Assembly: GCF_958450345.1 (NCBI RefSeq)
Contig: NC_088782.1
Span: 38,616,501 to 38,680,500, forward strand
DNA length: 64,000 bases
DNA from: Calliphora vicina
Lineage: Eukaryota; Arthropoda; Insecta; Diptera; Calliphoridae
Reading direction: 5' to 3'
The notes under the pieces were generated by a model. The model was not told where the DNA came from and did no database searches. It saw nothing but the letters and a program-made list of their open reading frames with translations. A program made the translations under genes and the position numbers. Positions 1-12,429 of this stretch are shown here, one piece after another; position 1 is the stretch's first letter; every line of letters starts with the position of its first letter.

Positions 1-426
1 GTCTCCCATTCGTACTTATTATACGTGCCACCCTTCATCATGGAAAGCGGGCATTGTGGGTTTATTTGTTTTAATGGCTTTAAACTGAAATTAGATTTTA
101 GTTAATTAGTATATAATTTGTTTTCAATTTACTTTCTGTAAATAAGTTGAAAATGTTCATGATATGGGCCGCGTGTTGTATCATCAAAATATATAAAGTT
201 AGGTTAGAGGAAGGATCACACAGTTGAGATCAGTTTTGCTGATACATAGCTATACTTCGGAGTGTTTGTTTCACAGTGGGCTAGTACTTCTATCTTTGGA
301 TTCCCTCATTAAACTTTGTCATCTTTGTAAATTTAACTATTAGACAATCAATTGATCCATTCCCTTCAGTTCCTTTAGATCAATGTTCAAAAAAAAAAAA
401 CAATTAGTTAACCCCAAGAACAACTG
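1..426. other. No gene seen
   Basis: AT-rich sequence with stops in all frames and a short A-run near 391-400. I see no coding signal, no RNA gene and no clear transposon end before the inverted repeat that starts at 427. Confidence 0.5.
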
Positions 427-674
427 TATAATCCTATGTCGTCATCTTTGAAACTAATTTTTTAAAACAGTGCTGAAACTAGGCTAATAATTTGAATAAA
501 ATTAATTCGAATAATCAATTTAGAATGAAAAATTATTCGATCAGTAATTTGAGAATAGAATCCGATCCTAGAAGTCCCGATATACTTATACTTTGCTGCT
601 GGATAACAAAGTATGAGTATACGAGGCCATAATACTTACTTCGTACTAATACCATAGTTTAACCCATTTCCGCT

Positions 675-719
675 CCAGGCCAGTTTGAAGACCAATTCTT
701 GGTCTTCAAACTGGCCTGG
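675..719. repeat. Perfect 21-bp hairpin from a mariner end
   Basis: Stem 675-695 pairs with 699-719 around a 3-base loop. The right stem is mariner sequence in minus orientation (compare about 9921-9940 on the plus strand). The left stem is the same mariner sequence turned round, so the hairpin is a local inverted duplication at the edge of the left 251-bp arm. Confidence 0.85.
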
Positions 720-890
720 GCGATATATGTCTTCCGTGTCAAAATCACCACTTCTGAACCGCACTTGGAAACCGATAGAACACATTCACCATAAGCTTGT
801 GTGAGAAATCGGTGTTCTTTGTTGGCACAAAATTTAACATTATCGAGGCAAAAAAAAAAAAAACTTTGTTGTTTACACTATAATGTTCAA
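699..890 (-). mobile_element. Mariner relic, 5' end fragment
   Basis: On the minus strand this aligns by eye with the 5' part of the mariner relics at 57750-58640 and 9845-10410, including the stretch about Ca/TC-rich CTTCCGTGTCAAAA and the segment near 784-800. It ends in an AT-rich tail like the one at 32660-32760. No open frame survives. Confidence 0.6.
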
Positions 891-939
891 TAACTAAGTG
901 AGAATGAATGACAGATATGTACCCTTCAAAATTACAACC

Positions 940-2406
940 TTTTTATGACTGAAAATAACAGAGTTAGGTAAATTCTCTGCGAGGTGTTAAGTTTTCCCAC
1001 GTAAAAAACATAAGGTAGACATGTTATATATCAATGGTTAGGGAATTTTGTCTATTTTTCAATAATATATATATATATGGAGCGGAAATGGGTTAAACTA
1101 TGGTATTAGTACGAAGTAAGTATTATGGCCTCGTATACTCATACTTTGTTATCCAGCAGCAAAGTATAAGTATATCGGGACTTCTAGGATCGGATTCTAT
1201 TCTCAAATTACTGATCGAATAATTTTTCATTCTAAATTGATTATTCGAATTAATTTTATTCAAATTATTAGCCTAGTTTCAGCACTGTTTTAAAAAATTA
1301 GTTTCAAAGATGACGACATAGGATTATAACTTTTGTCAATTAAAAAAACATGGAATACTTTTTCGAAAAATATGACAAACAATTTTTTTAATTTAATTTT
1401 TGCGACGATACAAATATTTCAAATTGAAATAACATTTCTATTTATGAATATTTTTTTAATGAAATTTTACCTTTGGAAAACTAAAAACAAATTTTGAAAT
1501 TTATAATCAGGAATCCGGCAATTCCCAAAAGAGAATTGCAAAATCCCAAAAATGGGATTTTTTCGCTTTTTGGCTATAATAACCATACCAGGTGCGGGGT
1601 TATTGGAACCCTTTACAAAATAATTAAGAACATATTGGGCCATCTAAAATAGGTTTCTGTATTTTGATATCGACTATGCGATTTGAGAATTTTTGCCCTA
1701 AAGTTGAATTTTACATAAAAAATAGGCGTTTTTTGAATGGACCTGGTCCCCTCGTTATCAAAAATTATCAATTTTTTTCATTTAAAATATTTGACTTAAA
1801 GTTAGTTTTTCAAAAAGTACAAATTAATTATACATCCTCTTAGACATTTTTTAGATAACTTAAAAAGAATAAAAGTACTTTTTTCCCAAAAAAATAGCAA
1901 AAAATCGCATTTTTTAATTTTTTTAAATTCAAATGCATGTAACTTTGGACCCAGTCATAATTTTTAAACAATTTTTTCTTTATTTGATATATGCATTTGT
2001 TAAACTTATAAAAGAAAAATGGAGAAAATCGGAAAATTTTTGGAACCGCGGTCATCAAAAAACTGGAGAAGGGTGGGTAAAAATTTTGAAAATTTAATTT
2101 TCAAATGCGAATATCTCCTAAGCTATAAGAGATAATTGATATCTACGACGAGGTTTTATGTAGAGCTCGACGAGAAGATTCCATATACGTAACACAAACG
2201 AAGAAATAGAATCATTTTTAAAATTGAACATACCCGAGATGTCCTACTTTGGGGACTCCTGGACCCGCTCCTGGTGGGCCCATGATGTCCAAATTCAAAA
2301 CTTAAACTCGACAACACTTCCTCTTTACGCATGTGAAATGTCATTCAAATCGGATTAAGCGTTTAGAAGTTACAGATTTATTTCCCTCTTTTTTTTTTCT
2401 CATACA
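940..2406. mobile_element. Transib-like non-autonomous element, copy a (interrupted)
   Basis: It is the same family as the complete element at 33024-34319, in the same orientation. It shares the internal segments around 1020-1065, 1500-1640, 1660-1760 and 2040-2300. Arm 2 of the inverted repeat (1078-1328) interrupts it. The right end stops at CTCATA, before the CCACTGTG terminus, so the tip is missing or mutated. Open frames inside it are not conserved as protein and are shadows. Confidence 0.7.
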
Positions 2407-4368
2407 TATATCCATGACTTGTCGCCACTATCAATCTAGCCAATCCTTAACTTTTTCAAATGCTTAGTAATATTTTGGACGACTAAAAGTTTTAATTTAA
2501 CGATATGTCACGAAAACTATCGATCTCGTGATGAGACTTTAAAACTTAGTAACACTCATAGAGCAATTAGTTATAAAGCAGTAATGAGCTATTGGGAAGT
2601 AATAATGAAATAATGAAGAGAATAAGTCAACTGAAAATCTTTCCTGTCAATGCATGGCCTTAAGTTACAGGAGAAACTATTTAGGAACCATATGATTCTG
2701 TATTTCTACTAGCAGTGAGTGTATATTAAACTCATCTATTAGTTCTACAGCTTAGTTGCTTGCCCTAGATGGTGACCGTTAAATCTGAACTCTTGATATG
2801 ATTGAACGGGTGGTAGCGCGCTCAGACATTTAGATCTCGAAGGATCGAAAATAAGACTTTTGGAACAACCAAAAATGTATATTGCCATGAGATCGTAGTA
2901 GGGCATCTTTTATTCAGCTTCGATCAACGTATTTTTTTTTCCAGGTTTTCCTGTTGCATTAAAGAAATTGTGTAGTACAGATAAATACATGTATGTTTGA
3001 GTGTGAGTTTTTTTTTATACATATTATTGCTAAATTGTAACAAAATATTGTAATTTTTGTAACAATATTTAGTTGTTTTCTACACATGTAATTTATGCAC
3101 ATGTCAACATGGGTAATTGTAGTCATTTATATTTAACTCTTTTTTTTCTGCACTTTTCTGTTGTCTGTTAGTTTTTTGTTCGAATGTTTAAAACTCAATT
3201 TAAATTTTGTAATCGATTACACTATCACTCTGGACACGCCTTGTGTGCAATGCTCAAAACCCCCCCGAAAAAAGAATGAAATGAAAACAAAAAACCTGGA
3301 AAAAACTTAAATGGATTTTAAAAGATACAGAGATTTATTTAAAAATCTTGGGTTTTTCCATGGGATTTTTATAGATTAAATATACTTTAAGGATAAAGCT
3401 AATTGAGATTAATAAAATAGTTGAGGTAATAAATAATCCACAGCTAAGAACTATTATGCAAAAATAAAATCTGTTAATATTTTAATAAATTCCTCCTACT
3501 CAGTATGACTAATTAAATGTCTAGATATTTATATTTGACTCATATTTCATTTAAATCAAAAGAATAAATTCATAAAGCTGCTTTTCTAATGTAAATTATC
3601 AACAAAAAAAAAATAGTTCTTGATGAGTAACTACTGAATGAATGAATTGCATTGTTTTAATGAATGACTGGCATTAATTAAGGTACGTAGACACTTTTAC
3701 GTTTGTTTATTTTGAATCTGCATCTGCGAACAATGATGCAAAATTGAATTGAGAAGTGCTGTGTGTGGGTGGGTGCATTCTGAGGATGTGTTTCTTGCTG
3801 AATGCCAACACAGCAAGTGTTTCAAATGGCACATTGCCTGACAATTAGCTGTGCAAATAATAACAATTACATTTACAACAATAACAATAAAAAAAGTACA
3901 CCAACAACACCGCAATATAATAATAATAAAAAAAACCAAAAAGATTTCAGATAAATTATTTTTAATGAAACTAAAATAACAAAATAAATTCTATGTAACA
4001 AGTTCTTTGCACTTTAAGTGCAATGTAATAAACAAAACAACAACATAATCGGAAAAGATTGCTAGAGATCTACAGCGACTAAGTAAAATCACTACAAGAA
4101 ATTTAAATTAAAAAAAAAAAATAAAACTGATCAGAGTTTCTGAAGGGAATTGATCCCCCAGACTGTCAGACTATCACACTACCAACTAGTTTACCGGAGC
4201 ACCCATATCACAAATAAAACAAGTAAAGCTGGGTTTCCGCATACACCGTAATCGGCGATAACGAAAACTGAAACTGAAAAATGTTGATGTTTCTGAATTG
4301 TTTTGGTTTCAGTTGGGTGCGTTGCGACATAAAACAGAAACGAAATTATTTTTTAATTTTGAATGTCG
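2407..4368. other. No gene seen; AT-rich intergenic
   Basis: About 2 kb with no convincing coding region. It contains poly-T tracts, a C-run near 3259 and CA/AT-rich simple sequence near 3850-3920. No transposon end is recognised before the Transib-like terminus at 4369. Confidence 0.5.
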
Positions 4369-5665
4369 CACAGTGGTATGAGAATAAAAAAAGATGGAAA
4401 TAAATCTGTAACTTCTAAACCCTTACGCCGATTTGAATGAAATTTAACATGCGCAAAGAGGAAGTGTAGTCGAGTTTAAGTTTTGAATTTGTACCTCAGG
4501 AGGCCACCAGGAGCGAGACCAGGGGTTCCCAAATTAGGACATCTCGGGTATGTTCAATTTTTAAAATTATCCTATTACACATATAGAATTTCCTCGTCGA
4601 ACACTACATAAAACCTCGTCGTAGCTATCAATTATCTCTTATAGCTTAGGAGATATTCGCATTTGAAAATTTAATTTTCAACATTTTTACCCACCCTATT
4701 CCAGTTTTTTGGTGACCGCGGTTCCAAATAATACCCGATTTTATCCATTTTTCTTTTATAGGATTAACAATAGATCTATATATCAAATAAAGAAAGAAGT
4801 GTTTAAAAATCATGACTGAGTCCAAAGTTACATGCATTTGAATTTAAAAAAAATTAAAAAAGGCGATTTTTCGCAATTTTTTTGGGGAAAAAGTACTTTT
4901 ATTCTTTTTAAGTTATCTAAAAAATTTCTAAGAGGATGTATAATGAATTTATACTTTTTGAAAAGTTAACTTTACGCCAAATATTTTAAATGAAAAAAAC
5001 ATTTATAATTTTTGATACCGACGGGATCAGGTCCATTCAAAAAATGCCTATTTTTTATGTAAAATTCAATTTTAGGACAAAAATTCTCAAATCGCATACT
5101 CGATATCAAAATATAGTAACCTATTTTAGATGGCCCAATATGTTCTTAATCATTTTGTAAAGGGTTCCGATAACCCCGCCCGTGGTATGGATATTATAGC
5201 CAAAAAACGAAAAAATCCCATTTTTGGGATTTTTCAAGATTTTTTGGGAATTGCGGGATACTTGATAACAAATTTCAAAATTTGTTTTTATTTTTCCATT
5301 TTAAATAGAAAAATCTACATAACTGTGAAATTTCATTAAAAAATATTCATAAATAAAAATTTTATTTCAATTTGAAAAATTTGTATCTATGCAAAATTTA
5401 ATAAAAAGCATTTTTGTCATATTTTTCAAAAAAGTATTCCATGAATTTTTCAATTGTCAAAATCTACATACATTTTTGAAAAGTAGACAAAATCCTCTAT
5501 CCATTGATATATAACATGTCTACCTTATGTTTTTTACGTGTCAAATAAATTAGGGAAAACTTAACAATTCGCTGAGAATTTACCTAACATTTTTATGAAT
5601 GTAAATAACAGTGCTAGGTAAATTATCTGCGAGTTGTTAAGTTTTCCCTAATTTATTTGAAAAAA
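4369..5665. mobile_element. Transib-like non-autonomous element, copy b (reverse orientation)
   Basis: It starts with CACAGTGGTATGAGAATA, preceded by TGTCG. It then follows the 33024-34319 element in reverse: the end segment first, the middle at 5100-5260, and the left-end segment at 5500-5660. The far terminus is missing; the sequence runs into a different repeat at about 5666. No transposase frame is present. Confidence 0.75.
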
Positions 5666-5669
5666 ATTA

Positions 5670-5905
5670 TTGAGTTAGTAATCCAGATATAGACCAAAAA
5701 TCGAGCCGGGAGAATTTCCGATCATATTTGTAAGTTATTTGGGGGCTACGGAAAGTTGATTTCAACATACAGACGGACATGGCTATATCGACTCCGCTAT
5801 CTATAACGATCCACAATATACATATATACTTTGTGGGGTCGCAAATGAAAAATATAGAAATTACAAACGGAATGACATACATACCACTGTTGTTTACATT
5901 CATAA
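5670..5905 (+). repeat. Fragment of dispersed fly repeat (E1 family)
   Basis: It holds the segment with GACGGACATGGCTATATCGA and the ending ACAAACGGAATGACATACATA. The same segment recurs at about 20755-20880 and 34560-34700 and, reversed, near 35250 and 35560. Repeats of this wording are common in fly intergenic DNA (from memory). Its class is not clear to me. Confidence 0.65.
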
Positions 5906-6397
5906 AAAATGCTGTTGGTAGGAAACATTCTTTTCTATAATTTCTATGTTAGATAAATTCTTTGCGAGTTGTTAAGTTTTCCCTAATTAATTTGCCACTT
6001 AAAAAACATAAGGCAGACATGTTATATATCAATGGATAGAGGATTTTGTCTACTTTTCAAAAATGTATATAACTTTTGACAATTAAAAAATTCATGGAAT
6101 ACTTTTTGAAAAATATGACAAAAAATGGTTTTTATTGAATTTTTGCATAGATAAAATTTTTTCAAATTGAAATAAAATTTTTAGTTATGAATAGTTTTTA
6201 AAGAAATTTCACAGTTATGCAGAATTTTCCATTTAAAATGGAACAAGTTTTTAAATTTATTATCAGCAATCCCACAATTCCCAAAAAAAAGTATTGAAAA
6301 ATCCCACAACTGGGAATTTTAAGTTTTTTGGATATAATATCCATACCAGGATAGGGGTTATCGGAACCCTTTACAAAGTAATTAAAAACATATTGTG

Positions 6398-7298
6398 CCA
6401 AAACCGAAACCGGTCAACCGGTTTTTTCATCTTTGGAAACTCCACCGGTTTCGGTTTTTTGACAAACCGGTTTTTCCAAGACGGTTAACCGGTTTTAATT
6501 AAATATATTTTCTAAAGCAAATTCAAACATATTTATGAAAAACTTTGATACCTTAAGAATTCAAAAATGCTAAATTTCCTACACAGAAAAAATTATATTT
6601 CAATTCAAACATTTATCCCATATTGAACTGTTTTCAATTATTTCATAATTAAATCAAGTATTCATTTGCTCAAAAACAAAATTTCTTGATATTTTCTATT
6701 GAATTTTGAGTTTTGAATTCGATTATTTTGACAATTGAATATACAATTTTCGTTGTTGGTTGAATTTCAAATACAAAAATTATTGAATAGATGATTTTCG
6801 TAATTGAAACACAAAAAATTACAAAAATGTGTTTTCAATTACGAAAATTATCTATTCAATAATTTTTTTATTTGAAATTCAACCAATAACGAAAATTGTA
6901 TATTCAATTGTAAAAATAATCAAATTCAAAACTCAAAATTCAATAGAAAATATGAAGAAATTTAGTTTTTGAGCAAACGAATACTTGATTTAATTATGAA
7001 ATAATTGAAACCAGTTCAATATGTGACAAATATTTTAATTGAAACGGTTTAAGAAATAGTTTTTTCTGTGTAAGATTTATTACACAATTCTTAACACATT
7101 TCCTATTCCTAGACCTTTTTCATATTAAATAAAAATTTAATATAAACCGGTTAACCGGTTTCTTTGAAGACAAAAACCTAAACCGTTTAACCGATTTTTA
7201 TAAAAGACAATAATCAAAACCGGTTTTTTCAAAAACACACTTTTTCGGGTAAACTGAAAACCGGTTTTTTAAATTTGCCGGTTTTTTTGGACACTCTA
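6398..7298. mobile_element. hAT-like MITE rich in AACCGGTTAACCGGTT
   Basis: The right end GGACACTCTA matches the left end TAGAGTGTCC of the related element at 25506-25966, which has an 8-bp target duplication. The body has many CCGGTT/AACCGG motifs near both ends. The left end is degenerate (TATTGTGCC). A palindromic MITE (6582-7070) is inserted in it. Confidence 0.65.
6582..7070. mobile_element. Palindromic MITE flanked by TA
   Basis: A near-complete palindrome of 489 bp with ends CACAGAAAAAA and TTTTTTCTGTG and TA on both sides (6580-6581 and 7071-7072). The centre is near 6826 with a short AT loop. TA target duplication and terminal repeats fit a Tc1/mariner-mobilised MITE. It resembles the element at 55199-55445 at its ends. 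Confidence 0.8.
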
Positions 7299-8058
7299 GT
7301 TACTATATTTTGATATCGAATATGCGATTTGTGAATTTTTGCCCTAAAGTTGAATTTTACATAAAAAATAGGCGTTTTTTGAATGGACCTGATCCCCTCG
7401 GCATCAAAAATTTCCAATATTTTTTTTATTTAAAATATTTGATGAAAAGTTAGCTTTTCAAAAAGTATAAATTTCTTAAACATCCTCTTAGAAATTCTTT
7501 GTGATAACTTAAAAAGAAAAAAAGTACTTTATTCCCAAAAATTTGCGAAAAATCTGCTTTTTAAAATGTTTTAAATTCAAATCCATATAACTTTGGACTT
7601 AGGCATTATTTTTAAACAATTATTTTTCTGTTTGACACATACATGTGTTGTTAGTCCAATAAAGGAAATTTGGAGAAAATCGTTATCAACTGCAGTAGGG
7701 TGGGTAAACATTTTGTTTAATTTTCAAATGCGTATATCTCCTAAGCTATAAGAGATAATTGATAGCTACGACGAGATATAGTGCCAGACGAGGAGATTCT
7801 TTTTGGAAATCGGAACCCAAACGAAGAAATAGGATCGTTTTAAAAATGTAACATACCCGAGGTGTCCAACTTTGAGGACCCTTGGTCGCGCCGGGACTTA
7901 CCGTTTAGAAGTTACATATTTATTTCCCTCTATTTGTTTTCTATACCACTGTGCGATGGTCTGTGGCTTATTCGCATATACCTGCGACTTAAGAAAGAAA
8001 AGGTCTACGGGGTAAAATCGCACGATCTCGGTTGCCAGTTAACATCGCCTCCACGTTA

Positions 8059-8460
8059 GCTGACCATGCCCTGAAATCACTCGTGCAGAATATCCAATTT
8101 GGCATGAGCTGTGTGGCAAGTAGCGTCGTCCTGTTGAAATCCTATGTCGTTGGTGTCCACATCATCTAATTCAGGCCAAAATAAGTTGGTAATCATCGAC
8201 CTATAGCGATAGCTCTTCACGGTGATGACCTGGCCAACATGGATCGATAGCTCCGCCAGACCAAATCCACACCAAACAGTGACTTTTTCAAATTGCATTC
8301 GACGCTCTTGTATCTCATCTCATCACTGAAAATGATTTTTTGATGAAAAACGACAAGAACAGAAACTCATTTTGAGTTTGCACGTATTGTTGAACGCTAT
8401 ATCCGTCCATGGTCATGTGGTAAAACAAACTGAATAAATTGCAGCTAATTTGACAGATGT
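8059..8460 (-). pseudogene. Tc1/mariner transposase relic (FQQDxATCHTA type)
   Basis: The minus-strand reading at 8077-8298 has VTVWCGF, a RYRSMITNLFWPELDDVD stretch and FQQDDATCHTA with its catalytic aspartate. This order is typical of transposases in the Tc1/mariner superfamily. Upstream codons (8300-8420) add a degenerate piece. Both ends of the transposase and the terminal repeats are missing. Relics of the same lineage lie at 53975-54430 and 55576-55830. Confidence 0.75.
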
Positions 8461-9084
8461 AGCTTCAATATAATGTGAATGTTCGGAAGTTCCTATTGGA
8501 AGACCCGTGATTTATGGCTAGACATTTGGATTCACGAATGAAGCTCAAAATCATCTAATGTGAAAGGTTAAAATCATCCAATATGGCTCCACCAAGGCAG
8601 CTAAACAGCGTACTGTTGGTATCTAAGTCCATAGTGACCAGTAAAAAATCCCTTTGGCTATAACTCCTCTCAGTATGAACCGGTAAAAGTCAGCATAACC
8701 TAACCTACTTACATATTTATCATATCACAATCAAGACTGATTTGTTGAACTTTTCCTCATGTCGACAACATTAAATGCCCATCATGTCTTCTGTATGGTG
8801 CACGGTGGGTATAAATAACAACAAAATTATTGCACAGCTGCAATTAAAGATTGTATTTTGTATAATACGAAGAAGAAGAAAAAATCTCATCATTTGGCGT
8901 TTGGCATGATGAAAATAATAGCAGCAGCAACAACAACAAAAGAAATAGGGGAATAAAATGAAATTCATGAATCTGAAACCATCACACTCCCAGTCACAGC
9001 AGCCAGAATTCTATTGTTATTGGCTGACGTTCAAAAAATTTGTGTTGATATTTTAATTACGTTCAAACATTCAACTGCAATCGT
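8461..9084. other. No gene seen
   Basis: No coding region. The stretch near 8560-8720 ends in a dispersed-repeat style CATAACCTAACCTAC tail. A short AGCAGCAGCAACAACAACAA run lies near 8922-8941. Confidence 0.45.
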
Positions 9085-9470
9085 CAGTTGTAGTAGCTGG
9101 GGCTGCAGCAGCAGCAGTGGCCACAATTTCAGTTGTTGCTGCTGCTGCAGTTGCGTCCACAACAACAATAATCTCAACAGCAGCAACAAATAAAGCAGCT
9201 GTTAATATAATTTTTTGTTGTTATTTCGCTATTGTTGATTATTGTTATTGGCGTTGTTGGTTTTTTTTTTTGTATTTTTCACATTTTTTTCTTTAAATGT
9301 GGCGCCCTCTTTTACAAACGAGACATGTAGTGTGATTGTGATTTTAAGATAGTTTTTTTTGTTGCTATTATTGTTGTTGTTGTTCCGCTGATAGAAAAAA
9401 TAAATACTACAGCAACAACAATAACAATATATTGTAAAAATTTAAATTCTTTTCAATAAAAAAAAAGAAA
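9085..9470. repeat. CAG/CAA/GTT trinucleotide-rich region
   Basis: Runs of GCAGCAGCAGCAG near 9102-9117, TTGCTGCTGCTGCAG near 9135-9149, CAACAACAA, GTTGTTGTTGTT near 9372 and an A-run near 9461. One plus frame is open and Ala/Val/Thr-rich, but it has no start codon and no conserved motif, so I do not call a gene. Such tracts are common in fly intergenic and regulatory DNA. Confidence 0.7.
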
Positions 9471-9844
9471 AATAATACATTCATGCACCTGCAGCGCCGT
9501 CATGCATCGCCACATGTTTTGTAATGGTGTTGTTTTGATGATTGTTGTTATTTTATTTTTTGATGTTGCTGCTGGTTTTGTTACTATTGTTGCTTTTATT
9601 GGTGTTCTTAGATCTAACTCCAATCTTAAGTCATTCATTTATGGCCATAATTTAGCCAACAACTTTCAAACTTTGTTTGGTTTGTCATTATCACCGTCAG
9701 TGGTTGTTCAACGCCCAAATCTGTGATAGAAGTTGTTGCACGAATTTTAAATTTTTTATCGTTTTTATTAATGTCAAAAGAACTGCTACTAAACAGTGGC
9801 TTAAGGAAATGCTAATAATTTAAGGAGTGCATCGATAAAAGTTT
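9471..9844. other. No gene seen
   Basis: The open frames across 9453-9726 are hydrophobic, low in complexity, overlap on both strands and have no domain, so they are probably chance. Confidence 0.4.
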
Positions 9845-10410
9845 TCAATTTGCTTAATCTATTGGTTTCAACGAGCGAGAGATGGTTTGTGCGATTCGGA
9901 AGTGGTCAGCCAAAAAAGTTTGAAGACCAAGAATTGGAGGCATTACTCCATGATTATTGTTGTCAAACTCAACAACAGCTTTCAAAATCGTTGGGAGCTA
10001 CTCAATCAGCAATTCATCCAAAAGCTGGGAAATTTGGTACCATACGAATTGAAGCTGTGATATCTTGAAAGACTTTTTCTCTGTATTTGGTGGGAGCAAA
10101 AGGGTCCTATCTATTATGAGCTGCTGACCATCACAGAGAATCTGCACCGAATGCAACTGATTTGTTTGAAGCGAGCATTGGACGAAAAACCCCCAGTATA
10201 TGCTGCCAGACTATTAAAAACTATTTAAAAAGAAGTAGTCCAGACTTTTTCCTCTACTATTTGTTTCGATCGGTGCAGAACGCTCTCTCTCTGGGATACG
10301 CTTTACCTTGGAACAGAGTATCCCAGATAGGCTTGATTCGATCTTGGCCTCAAAAGATAAGCAGTCCTTTTGGCTCGGAATTCCTCCACTTCCTTACAGT
10401 CCTTAATAAA
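9845..10410 (+). pseudogene. Mariner transposase relic, internally deleted
   Basis: The plus strand keeps pieces of a mariner transposase in order: a QLSKSLGATQSAI helix-turn-helix segment, a CIWWEQKGPIYYELL segment, and a C-terminal piece around 10255-10400 (TICFDRCRTLS, then a LDLASKDKQ-like tail). Frameshifts and deletions remove the HDNARPH region. The pieces match the relics at 57750-58640 and 62205-63010. Confidence 0.8.
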
Positions 10411-10592
10411 GAGAATATGGATATCTAATGATAGATATTTCAAAGACAATTGCAACGACTTGTAGTAAGTTGAACTTACAATGCACTATAGGTTAAACGG
10501 CTACCAAAACTGTGCTAAAGTCCAATTTTTCAATATTATTATTCAATAATGCAAATATTGTACTTTTTTAATGCCATTTTGTAACCAATACT

Positions 10593-11640
10593 TAGGGTTT
10601 TTATCCCGGGAATTCCCGGTACAAATTTCCCGGGAATTTTGCCAATTTTTCACTACCCGATTCCCGCGATTTTTAGTCGGGAATCCCGGGAATTAAAAAC
10701 TGACGAAAATACATAAAAAACTAGTTAGAACTTTTTTTTTTACAAAAAACAGTGAAAAGTTTTTTGCATATATCTTGGCAATAATAGACGCTTATTATTA
10801 TTATTTATCTGGGGTTTTTCGTATGAAAATTTAAAAAGAGAATTCATTATTTCTTTAAATTTCTTCTTCAAATCCATAACAAAATAACTTCAAAAATTTA
10901 TTAAATCATTAAATTGTTCTTCAATTAAAATCTAGTACAAAAAGGTTTAAGAACATTTTTTCAATTAATTTTGGAAATGATTTGATTTTACAAAAATTTA
11001 ATCATTCAAAGTTTGAATGAATTAAATTCCATTTGACAACACGCAGTCAAGGACATTGTATTTTGTTGAAAAGCCTGTATTGCTTTCAAATTTGCAATTG
11101 CATGTTTAAATAATTTCGCGAGTTATAAATAAGAAAGTGAAAATGGAGAACAATACACTAAGTATGTAATGTTTTTTGTTAAAAAATGTGATAAAATTGT
11201 TTAACTTGCTTGAAATAAATCCATTTTTTTAATATAACCTTAAAAGTGCTGCGATTGTTTTCAAAATGTAACTTCGTGGAAGCTTTTAAAATTTCGGCAA
11301 AGTTCGGTAGATTAAATGCAATCAGAAATGAATATATTGAAATGTTATAAACCAATTTTCATTTACATATAATAGGCATTTTTAGCCGTTTTCGAATAAT
11401 ATTATCATTTTTAGGTTATTGTTTGAAATTTGGCTTGACAAAACCGGAAACGTTCCACACTTCCACCAGAAGTAATTCAACTGTTATGTTGCAGTGAACC
11501 CATGGAAAAATTTCACAATGAAATTAATGAAAGTGAAGAGGACCTTTTTGATTTAAATTTACAAAATGAATTAGCTTTAAGCAATTACTAAAAGTTTTAG
11601 TAAATTAAAATAAATTATGTATTAAGTTTGCATTAATGAT
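10593..11640. mobile_element. Possible hAT-like relic with CCCGGGAATT ends
   Basis: The left end, near 10593-10705, has repeated TTCCCGGGAATT palindromes, a style I recall from hAT-type element ends. Near 11495-11590 a short open stretch reads EKFHNEINESEEDLFDLN and stops, an acidic tail that could be the C-terminus of a transposase. I cannot find a matching right end. This is a weak call. Confidence 0.3.
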
Positions 11641-12429
11641 TGTAAATGGGTTAATTTTTGGTCGTTAGTGGGTTAAATTCCATTTTTTTAATAGAATTAT
11701 TCTTACTTTCGAAATTCTTTAAGGTTTTGGTTTGAATACCATGATTTTGTAGTCGTTATTAATTTAGCACAGAAAAAGTAGTCATTTAACCTATAGTGCC
11801 GCGATCGGCAGACATATACTACTACATTTTGCACTTGTATAAGTGTATGAGCGAAAAAACAAGAAATGAGAAATAGTTGTACTCTCATCTTCACTACAAA
11901 ACAGGAATGGAAAACTGAACATGTTAACTAACCTATTTGTCTAGCAATTATTGTGTATTAAAAAATAATAATTTACAAGAAACTTCTAAAAACCGAATTA
12001 AGCATCAAAAGGTGAGAGAAAAAATATTTAAAATAGTTTATAATTCTAAAAACTACTTAATATGTAGTGTAGATGCTAAATAAGGTACAACAATAATATG
12101 AATTATCCACCTCTGCATTAACATTTATTCATAAACAAAAGCAAGAAACGAGCGACAACACAACCTTCTTCTGTGACAACTCATATGAGACTGAATTGTG
12201 TTTTCTATGCGTGTGAGAAGTCTGTGTAACTTTAGTAACGCCCACAATGCACAGTGCAATGGGTGGGTCAACATCGGGAAAAATATTTTTTAACACGATT
12301 TTTTTTTTAACCAAATAATTTTTTTTGTCATAAATTATTTTTCTCTAATAAATTTAAAAAAAATTTCGAAAAATTAAAAATAAAAATTTGAAAAAAAAAT
12401 TAATTTCCAAAAAAAAAAAATTTAAATTT
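11641..12429. other. No gene seen; A/T homopolymer-rich
   Basis: No supported gene. From about 12295 to 12430 the sequence is almost only A and T, with long runs. Confidence 0.5.

Larger units (their letters stand above)
427..1328. repeat. Long inverted repeat (foldback-like), 251-bp arms
   Basis: Positions 427-677 and 1078-1328 are reverse complements; paired positions sum to 1755 at both ends, so there is no net indel. The arms flank about 400 bp holding a mariner 5' fragment and part of a Transib-like repeat. The right arm sits inside that Transib-like repeat, whose sequence continues on both sides of it (about 940-1077 and 1329-2406). The arms could be a foldback element or one insertion copied in inverted orientation. 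No target-site duplication is clear. Confidence 0.85.
5930..7953. mobile_element. Transib-like non-autonomous element, copy c, split by a hAT-like MITE
   Basis: The left part (about 5930-6397) and right part (about 7299-7953) together follow the 33024-34319 element. The right terminus is intact as CCACTGTG at 7946-7953, followed by CGATG. The left terminus is lost. A CCGGTT-rich insertion separates the parts. Confidence 0.75.

Noticed and set aside
3697..3939. 80-codon minus frame with hydrophobic start
   Set aside because: Simple-sequence rich (ATT/AAC repeats), no motif and no support from context.
4369..7953. Copies b and c as one large composite Transib-like transposon with outward ends
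   Set aside because: The outer flanks TGTCG and CGATG do not match as a target duplication, and an E1 fragment separates the two parts, so two separate truncated copies are simpler.
9085..9290. Alanine-rich open frame over the CAG/CAA tract
   Set aside because: No start codon, low complexity only, and it runs into T-rich sequence; a trinucleotide repeat explains it.
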